Assembly (NCBI GenBank): GCA_029974015.1
Contig: JARKUF010000010.1
Coordinates: 1-64,000 of the forward strand
Source: Spirochaetota bacterium
GTDB lineage: Bacteria; Spirochaetota; UBA4802; JAGODF01
Direction of reading: 5' to 3'
DNA length: 64,000 nt
This document shows positions 35,327 through 45,368 of this stretch, piece after piece. The position numbers and the translations under genes are program-made. The notes below the pieces were generated by a model, which was given only the letters and a program-made list of their open reading frames with translations, had not been told where the DNA came from and searched no databases. The stretch's first letter is position 1. Every line of letters begins with the position of its first letter.

Positions 35327-36690
35327 CGCATAAGTCGCATCATCGATACGAAATGAGTGTAGATTTTCTTCGCCTGCTTTTCATCGCCCCCCTCGGCGAT
35401 GATGCGGAATATCGGCTCGGTGTTGGAGGCGCGCAGGTGGACCCATCCCCCGCCGAACTCGGGATGGCGCGTAAAATCAATCCGTATGCCGTCTATATCG
35501 CTTATACGCTCTCCCTTAAATTTTTCTTTTAGCATGGCTTTAAAAGCATCGCCACGGGGGAGCTTTCCAATTTTCGATTTTCCTTTTATCATATGAAACT
35601 GCGGAAGTTCGGCCACGAGCTCCGAGACGCTTTTCCCGGTTTCCGCCATCATCTCAAGGACGTAGACGATTCCGGCAAGGCTGTCGCGCCCCAGATGCAC
35701 CTCCGGGGAAATGACCCCGCCATTCCCCTCACCGCCTATCCGCGCGCCGCGGCGGCGCATTTCGTCGGCCACGTTTATCTCCCCTACCTTCGTGCGCGTA
35801 AAGGGAGCGCCATACTTTCGGGCGATTTCTTCTACCGCTTTCGTCGTAGACAGGTTCACCACCACCCTGCCGACTTCTTTGCCCAGAAGGTGCCGGGTTA
35901 CGAGGGCGATGGTGTTCTCCTCCCCGATAGGCCTTCCATTCTCGTCGACGATGGCGAGCCGGTCGGCATCGGGGTCCTGCGCGAACCCGACATGGCATGA
36001 GTTCCGCATAACGACATTCGCAAGGTCCGAGAGGTTCTCCGGGACAGGCTCGGCCCCCCGGGGGAAGGCGCCGTCCATTGTGCAATGGACGGGCGCCACG
36101 CGGCACCCGAGGCGCTCAAGGAGGGCCGGAGTAATGACGGAACCCGCGCCGTTTACCGAGTCGAGAGCAACAGTAAACGACCGCCTCCGTATTGCGCCTG
36201 CATCGACGACAGCAAGCACCCGGCCTATATGGACGTCCCCGGCCCCTTCGTGTTTTGACAATGCGCCCATACGGTCCCAGGGCGCATACTTCCCCGGAAG
36301 TTCCATCAACTTAAAAAAAGATTGTATTTCCTTCTGGTTTAAGAAACTTCCACTGGGCCCAATAAGTTTGAAGGCGTTCCATTCGATAGGATTGTGGGAC
36401 GCGGATATCACGATGCCGCCGGCGGCGGAGAGCTCCTCCACCATAAGCTGCACCGTCGGGGTGGGAACGATGCCGACATCCACCACATCGCATCCCGCCA
36501 TTGCAAGCACCGACTCAAGGCACCGCGCCACGGTTTCCCCCGTGGGGCGGGAGTCCCTGCCTACAACAACTTTCCCTCGCTTAAGCCAGGCAGCGAAGGC
36601 CTCCCCTGTTTTCACGATGAGGTCAGGCGTGAAGCTCGATCCCACTATCCCCCGGATTCCCGACACGCTTTTCATAAGCGGAGCGGCCAT
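35323..36690 (-). CDS. Phosphohexomutase (phosphomannomutase/phosphoglucosamine mutase type)
   Basis: 455 residues of the alpha-D-phosphohexomutase family, which shifts phosphate between C1 and C6 of hexose phosphates. The phosphoserine loop is ISASHNP (S98), the metal loop DPDADRLAIVD, the sugar-binding loop GGEGNGGVI, and the phosphate-binding SNTEPIFRIIAEG lies at the C-terminus. The GEGNGG form differs from the GEQSGH of GlmM and is seen in other mutases, so glucosamine, mannose or glucose phosphate are all possible. The start has AGGAGG upstream and follows the secA stop by 1 bp. Confidence 0.9.
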   Translation of the reverse strand: MAAPLMKSVSGIRGIVGSSFTPDLIVKTGEAFAAWLKRGKVVVGRDSRPTGETVARCLESVLAMAGCDVVDVGIVPTPTVQLMVEELSAAGGIVISASHNPIEWNAFKLIGPSGSFLNQKEIQSFFKLMELPGKYAPWDRMGALSKHEGAGDVHIGRVLAVVDAGAIRRRSFTVALDSVNGAGSVITPALLERLGCRVAPVHCTMDGAFPRGAEPVPENLSDLANVVMRNSCHVGFAQDPDADRLAIVDENGRPIGEENTIALVTRHLLGKEVGRVVVNLSTTKAVEEIARKYGAPFTRTKVGEINVADEMRRRGARIGGEGNGGVISPEVHLGRDSLAGIVYVLEMMAETGKSVSELVAELPQFHMIKGKSKIGKLPRGDAFKAMLKEKFKGERISDIDGIRIDFTRHPEFGGGWVHLRASNTEPIFRIIAEGGDEKQAKKIYTHFVSMMRLMR

Positions 36691-36691
36691 C

Positions 36692-39433
36692 TCAGTGCCT
36701 CCTGTCGCGGCGGGTTTTTTTACGCTTCACCCCCCCCGTGGAGGCCTTCTCGGGCCCTCTGTTCATCCGGGCCAGGGGCCTCTGCTGCATCATGCCGCCC
36801 TGCATGGCCGCCTCTCCGTCGCCGAACAAGCCCATATCGCCGTGGATTTCCTGGCCGATCACCCGATATTCCCGTTCTTCCTCGCGCATCGCCTCTTCCC
36901 GGACCTGGACCTTGAAGAGATATTCGAGGATGTCCATCATAAGGCCTTCCATGGTTTCGTTGAAAATCCGAAAACCCTGGAGCTTGTATTCGACAAGGGG
37001 ATTGCGTTCGCTGTAGCCCACGGCCCATATGCCGTCCCGCAGTTCGTCCATGTTAAGCAAATGTTCGCGCCACTTGCCGTCTATCACCTGAAGGGTTATC
37101 ATCCTCTCCAGGGTGCGCATGTTCTCCGGGCCTATTTCCTCTTCCTTTTCCGCGTACTTTCCAAGGAGCGCCTCTTTCACTGCGTCCACCAGGCCTTCCC
37201 TGGACATTGACCCGTAATCGAGCTCACCGGTGTCGGCAAGGAAGGTGTTCCTTAGCCAGGCGCGAAGCCCCTGAATGTCCCACTCCTCGGAGTTTCCTCC
37301 TTCGGTGTAAAATTCCACGTTCCCTTCGACGATATCTTCCAGGTATTCTTTTATCTTCCGCGATATGTCCTCCCCATCCAGGATCTCGTCGCGTTCACGG
37401 TAGATCCTCTCCCGCTGGGAGTTCATCACCTCATCATACTCCAAAAGGTGTTTGCGTATTTCGAAGTTCCTTCCCTCAACGCGCTTCTGGGCATTCTCGA
37501 TGGCCCTGCTCACCATTCGGCTTTCGATCTCCTGCCCCTCCTCCATGCCGAGGCGCTGCATGATCCCGGAAATCCGCTCGGCGGCGAATATCCGCATGAG
37601 GTCGTCCTCCAGGGAAAGATAAAACCTCGACGATCCGGGGTCCCCCTGGCGTCCCGAGCGCCCCCTGAGCTGGTTGTCGATCCGGCGCGCCTCGTGGCGC
37701 TCTGTCCCAAGGATGTGGAGGCCTCCGGCTGTTATCACTTTCTCGTGTTTCTCCACCCACTCGCGACCTCCACGGACGATGTTCTTCGCCCGGTGCAGGT
37801 CCTGGCCGGTCATCTTTTCCCCTAACTCTCCGGCCCGGTCGAAATCGCCCGTCAGGACTGCCTGACGGAAATCCGCCCATAGGGCCCTGTCGTGGACGGG
37901 CACGTGGTTGTCTAACTCGTCGATATAGGTCCTGCGCCCCCCGAGGACAATGTCGGTGCCGCGGCCCGCCATGTTCGTGGCGATGGTGACCGCTCCGGGG
38001 CTTCCCGCCTCGGCGACGATCTTAGCCTCCTGCTCATGGTACTTCGCGTTGAGGACGCTGTGGACCACGCCTTTCGCCTTCAGCATCTGCGACAGGCGCT
38101 CCGATTTCTCGATGGAGATGGTGCCCACGAGGATCGGCTGTCCCTTGCGGGAAAGGTCGGCAATCTCTTCGACGATGGCGTTGTACTTTTCCTTCGCCGT
38201 CCTGTAAATCCGGTCGGAATGGTCTTTCCTCACCATCGGTTTGTGGGTGGGAATCACCACCACATCGAGCTTGTAAATTTTTCGGAACTCCACCGCCTCG
38301 GTGTCGGCGGTCCCGGTCATGCCGGCGAGTTTTTTGTACATTCGGAAAAAGTTCTGGAGGGTTACCGTGGCGAGGGTCTGGCTCTCACGGGCGATGGTGA
38401 CGTTTTCTTTCGCCTCAATTGCCTGATGAAGTCCGTCGGAGTATCGACGTCCCGGCATGAGGCGCCCGGTGAACTCGTCCACTATCACGACCTCTCCATC
38501 CTTCACGATGTACTCCTGGTCCCGTCTGAAGAGGGTGTGGGCCTTCAGAGCCTGGTTCACGTGGTGGACGATCTCGATGTTTCGGGAGTCGTAGAGGTTG
38601 TCCACTTTAAGGAGGCGCTCTACATGCTTCACCCCTTCTTCGGAGAGGAGGGCGTTCCTCTCTTTCTCATTTATTTCATAGTCCACGCCCGGTTTGAGGC
38701 TTGGAATGATTTTATTAATCAGGTAGTATTTTTTCGTCGATTCGTCGGTGGAGCCCGAGATGATAAGCGGGGTCCTCGCCTCGTCGATAAGTATAGAGTC
38801 CACCTCGTCCACGATGGCGTAATTTAGCTTGTGATGGACCCGGAGGCTCCGGTGCTCCACCATGTTATCGCGCAGATAATCGAAGCCAAACTCGTTGTTG
38901 GTGCCATAGGTGACGTCGCATCGATACGCCTCATGGCGGTCGTAGTGGTCCATATTGTGCTGGATGATCCCCACGCTGAGGCCCAGGGCCTTGTAGATGC
39001 GCCCCATCCATTCGGCATCGCGCCGCGCCAGATAGTCGTTCACGGTGACCACATGGACCCCGTCGCCGGAAAGGGCGTTCAGATAGACGGGGAGCGTCGC
39101 CACTAGGGTCTTTCCTTCACCGGTTTTCATCTCTGAAATTTTTCCCTGGTGAAGGACGATGCCTCCCATGAGCTGGACGTCGAAATGCCGCATTCCCAGG
39201 GTCCTTATGGAAGCTTCCCTCACCAGGGCAAAGGCTTCGGGCAGGAGATCATCAAGGGTCTCCCCTCTTTCAATCCTGGAGCGAAACTCTGCTGTTTTTC
39301 CCGGGAGCTGGTCCGTGGTAACGGCCTTCATATCGCCCTCAAGGGAATTGATTCTCTCCACCAGGGGCTTCAGCTTTTTTACGTCCCTTTCATGCTTGGT
39401 GCCGAATAAAAGGGCCAACACTTTATCGAACAT
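36692..39433 (-). CDS. secA: Protein translocase ATPase SecA
   Basis: Motor of the general secretion pathway, working at the membrane with SecYEG. 913 residues: [14 protein letters not shown] Walker [17 protein letters not shown], peptide-binding domain, [31 protein letters not shown], then helical scaffold and wing domains. The C-terminus is basic ([11 protein letters not shown]) and lacks the CxCxSGK zinc motif that binds SecB in many bacteria. First gene of a tight minus-strand group with the phosphohexomutase, oxidoreductase and gcvT genes. Confidence 0.97.
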   Translation of the reverse strand: MFDKVLALLFGTKHERDVKKLKPLVERINSLEGDMKAVTTDQLPGKTAEFRSRIERGETLDDLLPEAFALVREASIRTLGMRHFDVQLMGGIVLHQGKISEMKTGEGKTLVATLPVYLNALSGDGVHVVTVNDYLARRDAEWMGRIYKALGLSVGIIQHNMDHYDRHEAYRCDVTYGTNNEFGFDYLRDNMVEHRSLRVHHKLNYAIVDEVDSILIDEARTPLIISGSTDESTKKYYLINKIIPSLKPGVDYEINEKERNALLSEEGVKHVERLLKVDNLYDSRNIEIVHHVNQALKAHTLFRRDQEYIVKDGEVVIVDEFTGRLMPGRRYSDGLHQAIEAKENVTIARESQTLATVTLQNFFRMYKKLAGMTGTADTEAVEFRKIYKLDVVVIPTHKPMVRKDHSDRIYRTAKEKYNAIVEEIADLSRKGQPILVGTISIEKSERLSQMLKAKGVVHSVLNAKYHEQEAKIVAEAGSPGAVTIATNMAGRGTDIVLGGRRTYIDELDNHVPVHDRALWADFRQAVLTGDFDRAGELGEKMTGQDLHRAKNIVRGGREWVEKHEKVITAGGLHILGTERHEARRIDNQLRGRSGRQGDPGSSRFYLSLEDDLMRIFAAERISGIMQRLGMEEGQEIESRMVSRAIENAQKRVEGRNFEIRKHLLEYDEVMNSQRERIYRERDEILDGEDISRKIKEYLEDIVEGNVEFYTEGGNSEEWDIQGLRAWLRNTFLADTGELDYGSMSREGLVDAVKEALLGKYAEKEEEIGPENMRTLERMITLQVIDGKWREHLLNMDELRDGIWAVGYSERNPLVEYKLQGFRIFNETMEGLMMDILEYLFKVQVREEAMREEEREYRVIGQEIHGDMGLFGDGEAAMQGGMMQQRPLARMNRGPEKASTGGVKRKKTRRDRRH

Positions 39434-39679
39434 CCCAAATTCCTCTCAGACGGATCAATAATTATGACGGCCGGCCGTGAAACACGGCCGCACAGGCATC
39501 ATAGAACGCGAAGGAGGGCCACCCATGGCGGCGGCCTTCGGATTCTGGATTATCATCCAGGGCCATTTCCACAGTCAAGCGGTTTTACGGGCCCCGGTTT
39601 TTTTTATAACCTCCTTTACATTAAAAACTTATTGAAATCATTGCCCAATTCGCATAGGATGATCGCAGATGAGGAACTG

Positions 39680-40786
39680 ATGAAAAAAAAGGTCCTGGTT
39701 ATAGACGATGAGGAGATGATCCGTAAACTCATGACGGATATTCTCAACCAAACAGGGTACGAACCCCTCAGCGCCGCCGACGGCGCCTCGGCAGTTGCGC
39801 TCCTGGAACAAAACAGGGTGGACCTCATCATCCTCGACATGAACATGCCGCAGATGGACGGCCTGGAATTCCTGCACTACACAAACGAACACCGCCTGAC
39901 CCATGCCCCGGTGCTCATGTTCAGCGGGATGAGCGACAAAGAAACAATGCTGGAGTGCTACGGCCTCGGCGTCTACGATTTCATCAAGAAGTCGGAACAG
40001 CTTGAGATCATGCTAAAGAGGATAGAGAACGGCCTTAAAATCGGGGAAATGATACACTTCAACGAGTTCATGCGCGTGGAGCTCGAAACGGCCCGAAAGT
40101 TCCAGAAGTACCTGTATCCTGAATCGGCCCTCTCCGCTCCCGGCATAGAAATGGCCGTCCACATCCAGCTCATGTCGGGCATCGGCGGCGATCTGTACGA
40201 TTACATCAAGTTTATGGACGGCAGAATCATCTTCTTCGTTGCCGACGTTTCCGGACACAGCATTTCCGCGGCAATGTACACCGCCATGGTGAAAATGATG
40301 TTTCGCAAGGCCCTCAAGGAATCGGAGAAACCCGGGGACATCCTCACCCGGCTCAACAGAGAAGTGTCGGAAAACCTTCCCGTGGAGTCCTTCATCACCA
40401 TATTCTGCGGCCTGTTGGACCCGGCCGGAAAGACGCTCCACTACGCCAATGGCGGACACCCGAGGCCCTACATTTTCACCGGAGGAAAGGCGGCCGTGCT
40501 TGAAGGCCACGATTCTTTCCTCGGCCCAATAAAAGACGCAAAGTTCATCACCTTCACGGCAAACACCACCGCCTGGGACGGCATGATCGTCTTCACCGAC
40601 GGCATCTTCGACATCAGAGGCGGGGGGAACGGCTTCGACAGCGAGGAAGGCCTCGAGCGCCACATGAAGGACGGGACACTTTCAATTCGTGAAAAATTCA
40701 ACCTTATAAAAGGGGCAATAACGGACCCCAATGCACTCGTCAACGATGATTGCACCGTGGTAATGATAGAGCTAAAAGGACAATAA
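39680..40786 (+). CDS. Response regulator with PP2C-type (SpoIIE/RsbU) phosphatase output
   Basis: 368 residues from ATG 39680 (GAGGA just upstream; ATG 39659 in frame is an alternative with no proper site). Receiver domain (1-120) with phospho-acceptor D53 in LIILDMNMPQMDG, S in MFSGMSD and the lysine in DFIKK. Linker helix, then a PPM/SpoIIE phosphatase (about 170-368) with GGDLYDY, FFVADVSGH, TDGIFD and NDDCTVV, keeping the metal-binding aspartates. It would dephosphorylate an anti-sigma-factor antagonist when its receiver is phosphorylated. It is divergent from secA. The RsbW-like ATPase in the 7TM-DISM sensor at 8250 is the counterpart activity, though the two are not adjacent. Confidence 0.9.
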   Translation: MKKKVLVIDDEEMIRKLMTDILNQTGYEPLSAADGASAVALLEQNRVDLIILDMNMPQMDGLEFLHYTNEHRLTHAPVLMFSGMSDKETMLECYGLGVYDFIKKSEQLEIMLKRIENGLKIGEMIHFNEFMRVELETARKFQKYLYPESALSAPGIEMAVHIQLMSGIGGDLYDYIKFMDGRIIFFVADVSGHSISAAMYTAMVKMMFRKALKESEKPGDILTRLNREVSENLPVESFITIFCGLLDPAGKTLHYANGGHPRPYIFTGGKAAVLEGHDSFLGPIKDAKFITFTANTTAWDGMIVFTDGIFDIRGGGNGFDSEEGLERHMKDGTLSIREKFNLIKGAITDPNALVNDDCTVVMIELKGQ

Positions 40787-40893
40787 CCATCAATTATAAT
40801 GTTTACCAGCCGACAATAAGCCGCGCCATAACAGGTCGAAGGACCGGGCGGGCAATGTCGGTACAGCATAAAAAACGCAGGGAGGCCCATTCC

Positions 40894-41364
40894 ATGAAAA
40901 AACTCATGTCTTTCTTTTTTGTCGCATTAGTCGCGCTTTTTTGCATCAACTGTAAAACAACGATGCCGGTCCAGGTACAATCTTCGGCCGACGTGCCGGA
41001 CCTCACGGAGCAGGATTATAAAAACATCGACACACAAAAAACGGTGACCGGAATTTACTTTTATAACGGCCGCCTGGGCGCCGCCCATGTGGAGATGGGC
41101 GATATGACATTGAAGGCCTTCAAAGACGTCATGGACGGGAAAGTAAAATTTTACAAAATCAACCTGACAACCTTCAGCCCCGAAGGCCAGCGCCATGTTG
41201 CCGATAAAGTGATAGGCGAACCGACACTCCCCTCGTACATCTTCATCTACAAGAACAACATTCTAGCTAAAAAAGTTGGCGGCTACGATAACCGGGAAAG
41301 CGCCACAACGGCTGGGGAAGCCCTGTACAGGGGGTTTCAGGAGAAGGTCTGGAGAAAGAAATAA
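40894..41364 (+). CDS. Putative lipoprotein with thioredoxin-like fold lacking CXXC
   Basis: 156 residues from ATG 40894, which follows AGGGAGG by 8 bases. The signal peptide KKLMSFFFVALVALFCINC ends in a relaxed lipobox with Cys at about residue 20. The mature part has a thioredoxin-like order of strands: GIYFYNGRLGAAHVEM where the CXXC motif would be, FYKINLTTFSPEGQRHVADK, and GEPTLPSYIFIYKNNI with the cis-Pro position (LPSY). The redox cysteines are absent, so a binding or chaperone role is more likely. It follows the response regulator gene by about 107 bp. Confidence 0.65.
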   Translation: MKKLMSFFFVALVALFCINCKTTMPVQVQSSADVPDLTEQDYKNIDTQKTVTGIYFYNGRLGAAHVEMGDMTLKAFKDVMDGKVKFYKINLTTFSPEGQRHVADKVIGEPTLPSYIFIYKNNILAKKVGGYDNRESATTAGEALYRGFQEKVWRKK

Positions 41365-41382
41365 TTAGAGAATGCCTTATAA

Positions 41383-42492
41383 TCAGAGCAGTATAAGCTC
41401 ATCTCTGTTGATCACTTCATCGAAGTAAGTGCCGCCGAGGATCTGCCTGATCTCACCGGTCTTTCTTCCTTTGATGAGTCCCAGCTCTGCGAAGGTGTAA
41501 TTGACAATCCCCTTGCCCACGGGATTTCCCGCGGCATCGTGGATCTCCACGGCGTCTCCCAGGTCGAACTTGCCGTTTACGGCGGTGATCCCCGTGGCCA
41601 GGAGCGATTTCTTGCTTTCCCGGAGGGCCTTAACGGCCCCGTCGTCCACGGTAATCGTGCCTTTCACCGGCATGTTGAAGGCAATCCAGCGCTTTTTGCT
41701 TGCCAGTCCGCCCCCCTTCCCCACGAAGATGGTCCCCACCTTATCGCCGCGGATTATTTTACCGAGGACGTCTTTGATTTTTCCGCTGGCGATGACCATC
41801 TTTTCCCCGGACTTGATGACGATATCGGCGGCGCGGATCTTCGTCACCATCCCGCCGGTGCCGTGGACGGAGCCCGAACCCCCGGCCCTGCGCCAGATGT
41901 CCTCGTCGATGCGATACACTTCATCCACCGGTTCGGGGTCCGAGAGGTCGCGGTAAAACCCCTCGACATCGGAGAGGAGGACAAGGAGGTCCGCCTCGAT
42001 AATGTTAGCAACATGGGCCGAGAGGGTATCATTATCGCCAAACTTGATCTCCTTGACCACCACGGAATCGTTCTCGTTCACCACGGGGACGATCCCCATC
42101 TCCAGGAGGGTGTTCATCGTGTGGCGGGCGTTGAGGAAGCGGCGGCGGTGTTTCACATCGTCCTCGGTGAGGAGTATCTGCCCCACCTGGAGCCCCAGGC
42201 GCTGGAAACATGCACGGTACTCGTTGATAAGGACTATCTGGCCCACGGCGGCGACGGCCTGTTTCTCCGGGATGCTCATGTTCCCCCGCTCGCGCCCCAG
42301 GGCGCCGCAACCGGCGCTGATGGCCCCGGAGGACACCACGACGACCTGGCGGCCGTCGCGTATGAGTGACGCGATGTCCTTCACCAGGCGCGATATTTTC
42401 GTGCGGGAAATGGAGCCATTGCTGGTTACAAGAGAGCTTCCAATCTTCACCACGATTCTGCGCGCTTTTTTCAGCAGTTCACGTCGGGGCAC
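41383..42492 (-). CDS. proB: Glutamate 5-kinase
   Basis: First step of proline synthesis: phosphorylates glutamate. The kinase domain has VVKIGSSLVTS near the N-terminus, VVVSSGAISAGCGALG, ENDSVVVKEIKFGDNDTLSA and GTGGMVTKIRAA. The C-terminal PUA domain begins about residue 270 (GTITVDDGAVKAL). I place the start at GTG 42492 (PRRELLKKARRIVVKIG), preceded by GGAG at a good distance, inside the last codons of obgE; a longer reading from 42630 is an overlap artefact. The product has 369 residues, normal. proA is not in the window. Part of the rplU-prp-rpmA-obgE-proB order seen in several bacteria. Confidence 0.94.
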   Translation of the reverse strand: MPRRELLKKARRIVVKIGSSLVTSNGSISRTKISRLVKDIASLIRDGRQVVVVSSGAISAGCGALGRERGNMSIPEKQAVAAVGQIVLINEYRACFQRLGLQVGQILLTEDDVKHRRRFLNARHTMNTLLEMGIVPVVNENDSVVVKEIKFGDNDTLSAHVANIIEADLLVLLSDVEGFYRDLSDPEPVDEVYRIDEDIWRRAGGSGSVHGTGGMVTKIRAADIVIKSGEKMVIASGKIKDVLGKIIRGDKVGTIFVGKGGGLASKKRWIAFNMPVKGTITVDDGAVKALRESKKSLLATGITAVNGKFDLGDAVEIHDAAGNPVGKGIVNYTFAELGLIKGRKTGEIRQILGGTYFDEVINRDELILL

Positions 42493-43474
42493 CGGCCTGC
42501 TCCAGAAGGGTGTCGAGAATTTCGAGGAGCCTGTCGATATTGCGGCCGCTTTTCGCGGAAATCGCCAGGACCCTCGCGCCGCCCAGGGCGGCGGCGCGCT
42601 TTTCCGTTTCTTCATCGTCGAGAAGGTCACATTTTGTCAAGACAATAAAACTCGGCTTCTCCGCCAGGGCCGGGTTGTATTCCCTGAGTTCGGAACGTAA
42701 TAGCTCCAGATTGTACGCCGGGTCCTCCACGGAAGGGTCGATGAGATAGAGTATCGCCTTCACCCGCTCGATATGCTGCAGGAACGAGAGCCCCAGGCCG
42801 AGGCCCCGGTGGGCCCCCTCGATGATGCCGGGGATGTCGGCTATCTTGTAGGAGGCGCCGCCGGGTTGAAATACCACGCCGAGGTTCGGCGTGAGGGTCG
42901 TAAACGGATAATCGGCGATCTTTGGCCTTGCATTGGTGAGGACCGACAGGAGCGTGGACTTCCCTGCATTGGGAAGCCCCACGAGGCCTATGTCGGCGAT
43001 AAGCCGCAGGTTAAGCATGATATGTTTTTCCTCGCCGGGCATCCCGGGCTGGGCGAAGCGCGGCGATTGACGGGTAGATGACTTGAAAAAGGCGTTTCCT
43101 TTTCCGCCCATGCCGCCGAGGCAAACCAGGGCCCTGTCCCCGGAGGCGACGAGGTCGGCCAGAAGCTTCCCCTCGTCATCCAGGATACAGGTTCCCGGGG
43201 GCACTTTCAGTATGATGTCGTTTCCGTCGGCGCCATGGCGATTGCTCCCCCTCCCGGCGTGGCCGTCCTCCGCGCGGTATACGCGGTCCCTGAAGAAATG
43301 GGAGAGGTTGTAAAAATTATAATCCGCTTCGATGTAGAGGTCGCCCCCCTTCCCGCCGTCGCCGCCGTCGGGCCCTCCCCTGGGGATATACTTTTCACGA
43401 AAGAACGAGACCGCCCCGGGGCCACCGCTGCCGGCCTTCACGTGAATACTGATGGTATCGGTAAATTTAGCCAC
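42479..43474 (-). CDS. obgE: Obg-family GTPase
   Basis: Ribosome assembly and stress GTPase. 331 residues: N-terminal Obg glycine-rich fold (1-158, GGPDGGDGGKGG and GGMGGKGN), then the G domain with GLPNAGKSTLL (P-loop), DIPGIIEGAHRG (switch II) and LTKCDLLDD (NKxD-type). The optional C-terminal OCT domain is absent, as in many bacteria. The start is GTG 43474 with a G-rich site before it. Downstream of rpmA with a 110-bp gap, and overlapping proB by 14 bp. Confidence 0.96.
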   Translation of the reverse strand: MAKFTDTISIHVKAGSGGPGAVSFFREKYIPRGGPDGGDGGKGGDLYIEADYNFYNLSHFFRDRVYRAEDGHAGRGSNRHGADGNDIILKVPPGTCILDDEGKLLADLVASGDRALVCLGGMGGKGNAFFKSSTRQSPRFAQPGMPGEEKHIMLNLRLIADIGLVGLPNAGKSTLLSVLTNARPKIADYPFTTLTPNLGVVFQPGGASYKIADIPGIIEGAHRGLGLGLSFLQHIERVKAILYLIDPSVEDPAYNLELLRSELREYNPALAEKPSFIVLTKCDLLDDEETEKRAAALGGARVLAISAKSGRNIDRLLEILDTLLEQAGAPT

Positions 43475-43585
43475 TGGCCCCCCTGAAACGAGAAATCGCG
43501 CCGGGCATCACCCGTACGCGATATTCTTGTCGATACTATCGCCTCCCCTGAATCGAAGGCGAAGCGCGTCATGCCCGTCCTTCTT

Positions 43586-43843
43586 TCAGGCCACGGGATA
43601 AATGGAAACCTGCTTGCGGTCCCTTCCCAGCCTTTCGAACTTGACTACGCCATCGATCTTTGCAAAGAGCGTGTCGTCCCTTCCTCTGCCGACATTTATG
43701 CCGGGATGGATTTTCGTGCCGCGCTGGCGCACAAGGATTGTGCCCCCCTTGACAAGCTGGTCGCCATAGCGCTTCACTCCAAGACGCTTAGATTGGGAAT
43801 CGCGGCCGTTTCTTGTTGAGCCGCCGCCTTTTTTATGTGCCAT
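43586..43843 (-). CDS. rpmA: Large-subunit ribosomal protein L27
   Basis: 85 residues starting [20 protein letters not shown], the standard mature L27 beginning, which reaches the peptidyl transferase centre. [20 protein letters not shown] is also characteristic. The ATG follows AAAGAGGTG and the prp stop. The hydrophobic N-terminal extension ending FF-A that Prp removes in Firmicutes is absent even though a prp gene lies directly upstream. Confidence 0.97.
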   Translation of the reverse strand: MAHKKGGGSTRNGRDSQSKRLGVKRYGDQLVKGGTILVRQRGTKIHPGINVGRGRDDTLFAKIDGVVKFERLGRDRKQVSIYPVA

Positions 43844-43844
43844 A

Positions 43845-44204
43845 TCACACCTCTTTCCACAAGATATCTATTGATGATCCGGGAAACTGTTTGATTTCCC
43901 CGAGGCCCGTTATCATAACGCCCAGGATGGCCTTCGCCTCTCTGAATCCTTCCTGGTTCGGGGATATCGTCATCTCGGAGCGCAGATATCCGTCGCGCTG
44001 TTCTATTTCCTGGCCGATCCCGGCGATGCGAACCAGGGCCACCAGGCAGGACTGCACCACCGCCGATACGCCGGCGCAGTAAATATCGTCCCCCTTCACG
44101 CCCATCCCCGCATGGCCTTCCACCGTAAAGGAAACACGTTCACTGGTAAAGCCGACGCGCCCCCTGCCATCTGCGACGATGTTCTCGAAGGTGACCCGGA
44201 TCAC
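43845..44204 (-). CDS. prp: Ribosomal-processing cysteine protease Prp (YsxB family)
   Basis: 119 residues. The catalytic pair is visible in [10 protein letters not shown] (H31) and [14 protein letters not shown] (C43), the usual GHA...DIVCAAVS pattern. In Firmicutes and Fusobacteria Prp trims the N-terminal extension of L27. It lies between rplU (3 bp) and rpmA (1 bp), the classical position. Since this L27 begins directly at the mature end, the substrate here is unclear. The start seems secure from tight gene packing. Confidence 0.88.
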   Translation of the reverse strand: MIRVTFENIVADGRGRVGFTSERVSFTVEGHAGMGVKGDDIYCAGVSAVVQSCLVALVRIAGIGQEIEQRDGYLRSEMTISPNQEGFREAKAILGVMITGLGEIKQFPGSSIDILWKEV

Positions 44205-44207
44205 ATG

Positions 44208-44522
44208 CTACATCACTGAAAGGTCGGCAATCTTAAGGGTGGTGTACTCGGGAGTATGCCCCAGAGTCCTGGTATAGTTCTTGCGCTTCTTGAACTTGAC
44301 GCCGCGAACTTTCTTCCCTCTGACGATGCCCATGACCTTAGCGGAAATTTTCACATTGCTCAGGTACGGCTTACCCACCAGGGACTTCTCGCCGTCCACC
44401 ACCATGAGCACCCTGTCCAGAGTGATGTCGTCGCCCTGGGATTTGTCGATGAGATCGACGTTTACCGTTTTGTCCTTCTCGACTTTATACTGCTTTCCCG
44501 CAACTTCCACTATAGCGTACAT
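44208..44522 (-). CDS. rplU: Large-subunit ribosomal protein L21
   Basis: 104 residues of the L21 family: YAIVEVAGKQYKVEKDKTVNV at the start (split: YAIVEVAGKQYKVEK) and the basic C-terminal KFKKRKNYTRTLGHT motif that contacts 23S rRNA. First gene of the rplU-prp-rpmA-obgE-proB group. A tRNA gene lies 55 bp upstream on the same strand. Confidence 0.96.
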   Translation of the reverse strand: MYAIVEVAGKQYKVEKDKTVNVDLIDKSQGDDITLDRVLMVVDGEKSLVGKPYLSNVKISAKVMGIVRGKKVRGVKFKKRKNYTRTLGHTPEYTTLKIADLSVM

Positions 44523-44576
44523 TTCATTGTATTCCTTATGGTATGTTAGATAAAGGCGCGCTTACGCGATTCTCTG

Positions 44577-44650
44577 TGGGCCCACAAGGACTTGAACCTT
44601 GGACCTACTGATTATGAGTCAGCCGCTCTAACCGCCTGAGCTATGGGCCC
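44577..44650 (-). tRNA. tRNA with CAU anticodon (tRNA-Ile2 or elongator tRNA-Met)
   Basis: 74 nt on the minus strand fold as a complete cloverleaf. Acceptor GGGCCCA pairs with TGGGCCC, the D arm is GCTC...GAGC, the anticodon arm GCTGA-CTCATAA-TCAGT reads CAT, the T arm is CAAGG-TTCAAGT-CCTTG and the discriminator base is A; no encoded CCA. CAU tRNAs can be initiator Met, elongator Met or Ile2 (lysidine-modified). The paired first base excludes the initiator. The GGGCCCA acceptor resembles isoleucine tRNAs, so Ile2 is my preference, but elongator Met remains possible. Confidence 0.9.
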
Positions 44651-44773
44651 TGACAATAAAAAGACATTTGGCACATCCCCCGAAACGGTGTCAAGCAAAA
44701 AGGGTTTTTTCGGATAAATTACCGCTTAGAGGGGCCCTTCCGGGGGCCGGGGTAACCCATAAGCGAGGAGCCG

Positions 44774-45337
44774 CTATTCGAACACCACCTCAGCGATGTA
44801 CGGCGAAGAAGAACGCCCGCGGCCATAGTAAAAACCCCGCTCGTTGATTTCTATTGCGTCGTTATATGCCTCGACTATTCCCACGACATGGAGGATGGCG
44901 CCCACCACGAAGAATAACCCGGAGATGACCATTTTCGATTTTTTCTGGGCACCCTCGTAATCACCGGCGAAGGCCTGGTACAGATAATAACCCGACACCC
45001 CATACGCCGCCCCGGTGAGGAGGCAGAACCCCGCTCCCTTGAGGTCTTCCCTGAGATAAATATGCCCTCCCCCCGGCACAATAAGCGACAGAAGGCAGGC
45101 CAATCGGGGGGCCCGGCCCTCCCGGCCCGTATTGCCGTCGCGCCTTTCCGGGACTTTCCGGGCAAAATCATCGGAGTAGGCAGGGGCGCCCTCCGCACGC
45201 TTCCCAGCCCTCTCCTCCACGGTTATTGAATAAATGGCAGGAACCGCATGGAAATGCAGCACGAAAAGCAGGACAATAAAAGCCGCCAATGCGCGAAGCA
45301 GCACTCCTCTCTTGTTACTGGCGTTCACCTGTATCAT
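44774..45337 (-). CDS. Membrane protein with TM2/DUF5683-like domain
   Basis: 187 residues from ATG 45337 (GGGAGGA upstream). An N-terminal signal/anchor (LLRALAAFIVLLFVLHFHAV) is followed by a polar linker rich in Arg and Glu, then two or three hydrophobic helices around the motif LIVPGGGHIYLREDLKGAGF, which is the PGxGHxYxG-type turn of TM2/DUF5683 proteins. The role is unknown. It lies between the tRNA and a dispersed repeat, with a GC-rich inverted repeat after its stop (about 44729-44752) that may end transcription. Confidence 0.65.
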   Translation of the reverse strand: MIQVNASNKRGVLLRALAAFIVLLFVLHFHAVPAIYSITVEERAGKRAEGAPAYSDDFARKVPERRDGNTGREGRAPRLACLLSLIVPGGGHIYLREDLKGAGFCLLTGAAYGVSGYYLYQAFAGDYEGAQKKSKMVISGLFFVVGAILHVVGIVEAYNDAIEINERGFYYGRGRSSSPYIAEVVFE

Positions 45338-45368
45338 ATTCCCCGATTCCTCCCTACAGTGCATGCAG

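Noticed and set aside
35711-37210. 499-residue plus-strand frame opposite the phosphohexomutase and secA genes
   Set aside because: Spans two real genes antisense, Ser/Pro/Thr-rich, no motifs.
39466-39491. CGGCCGTG-AAA-CACGGCCG hairpin between secA and the response regulator as a terminator
   Set aside because: The genes are divergent here and no T-run follows; it may be an operator, but nothing supports a specific role.
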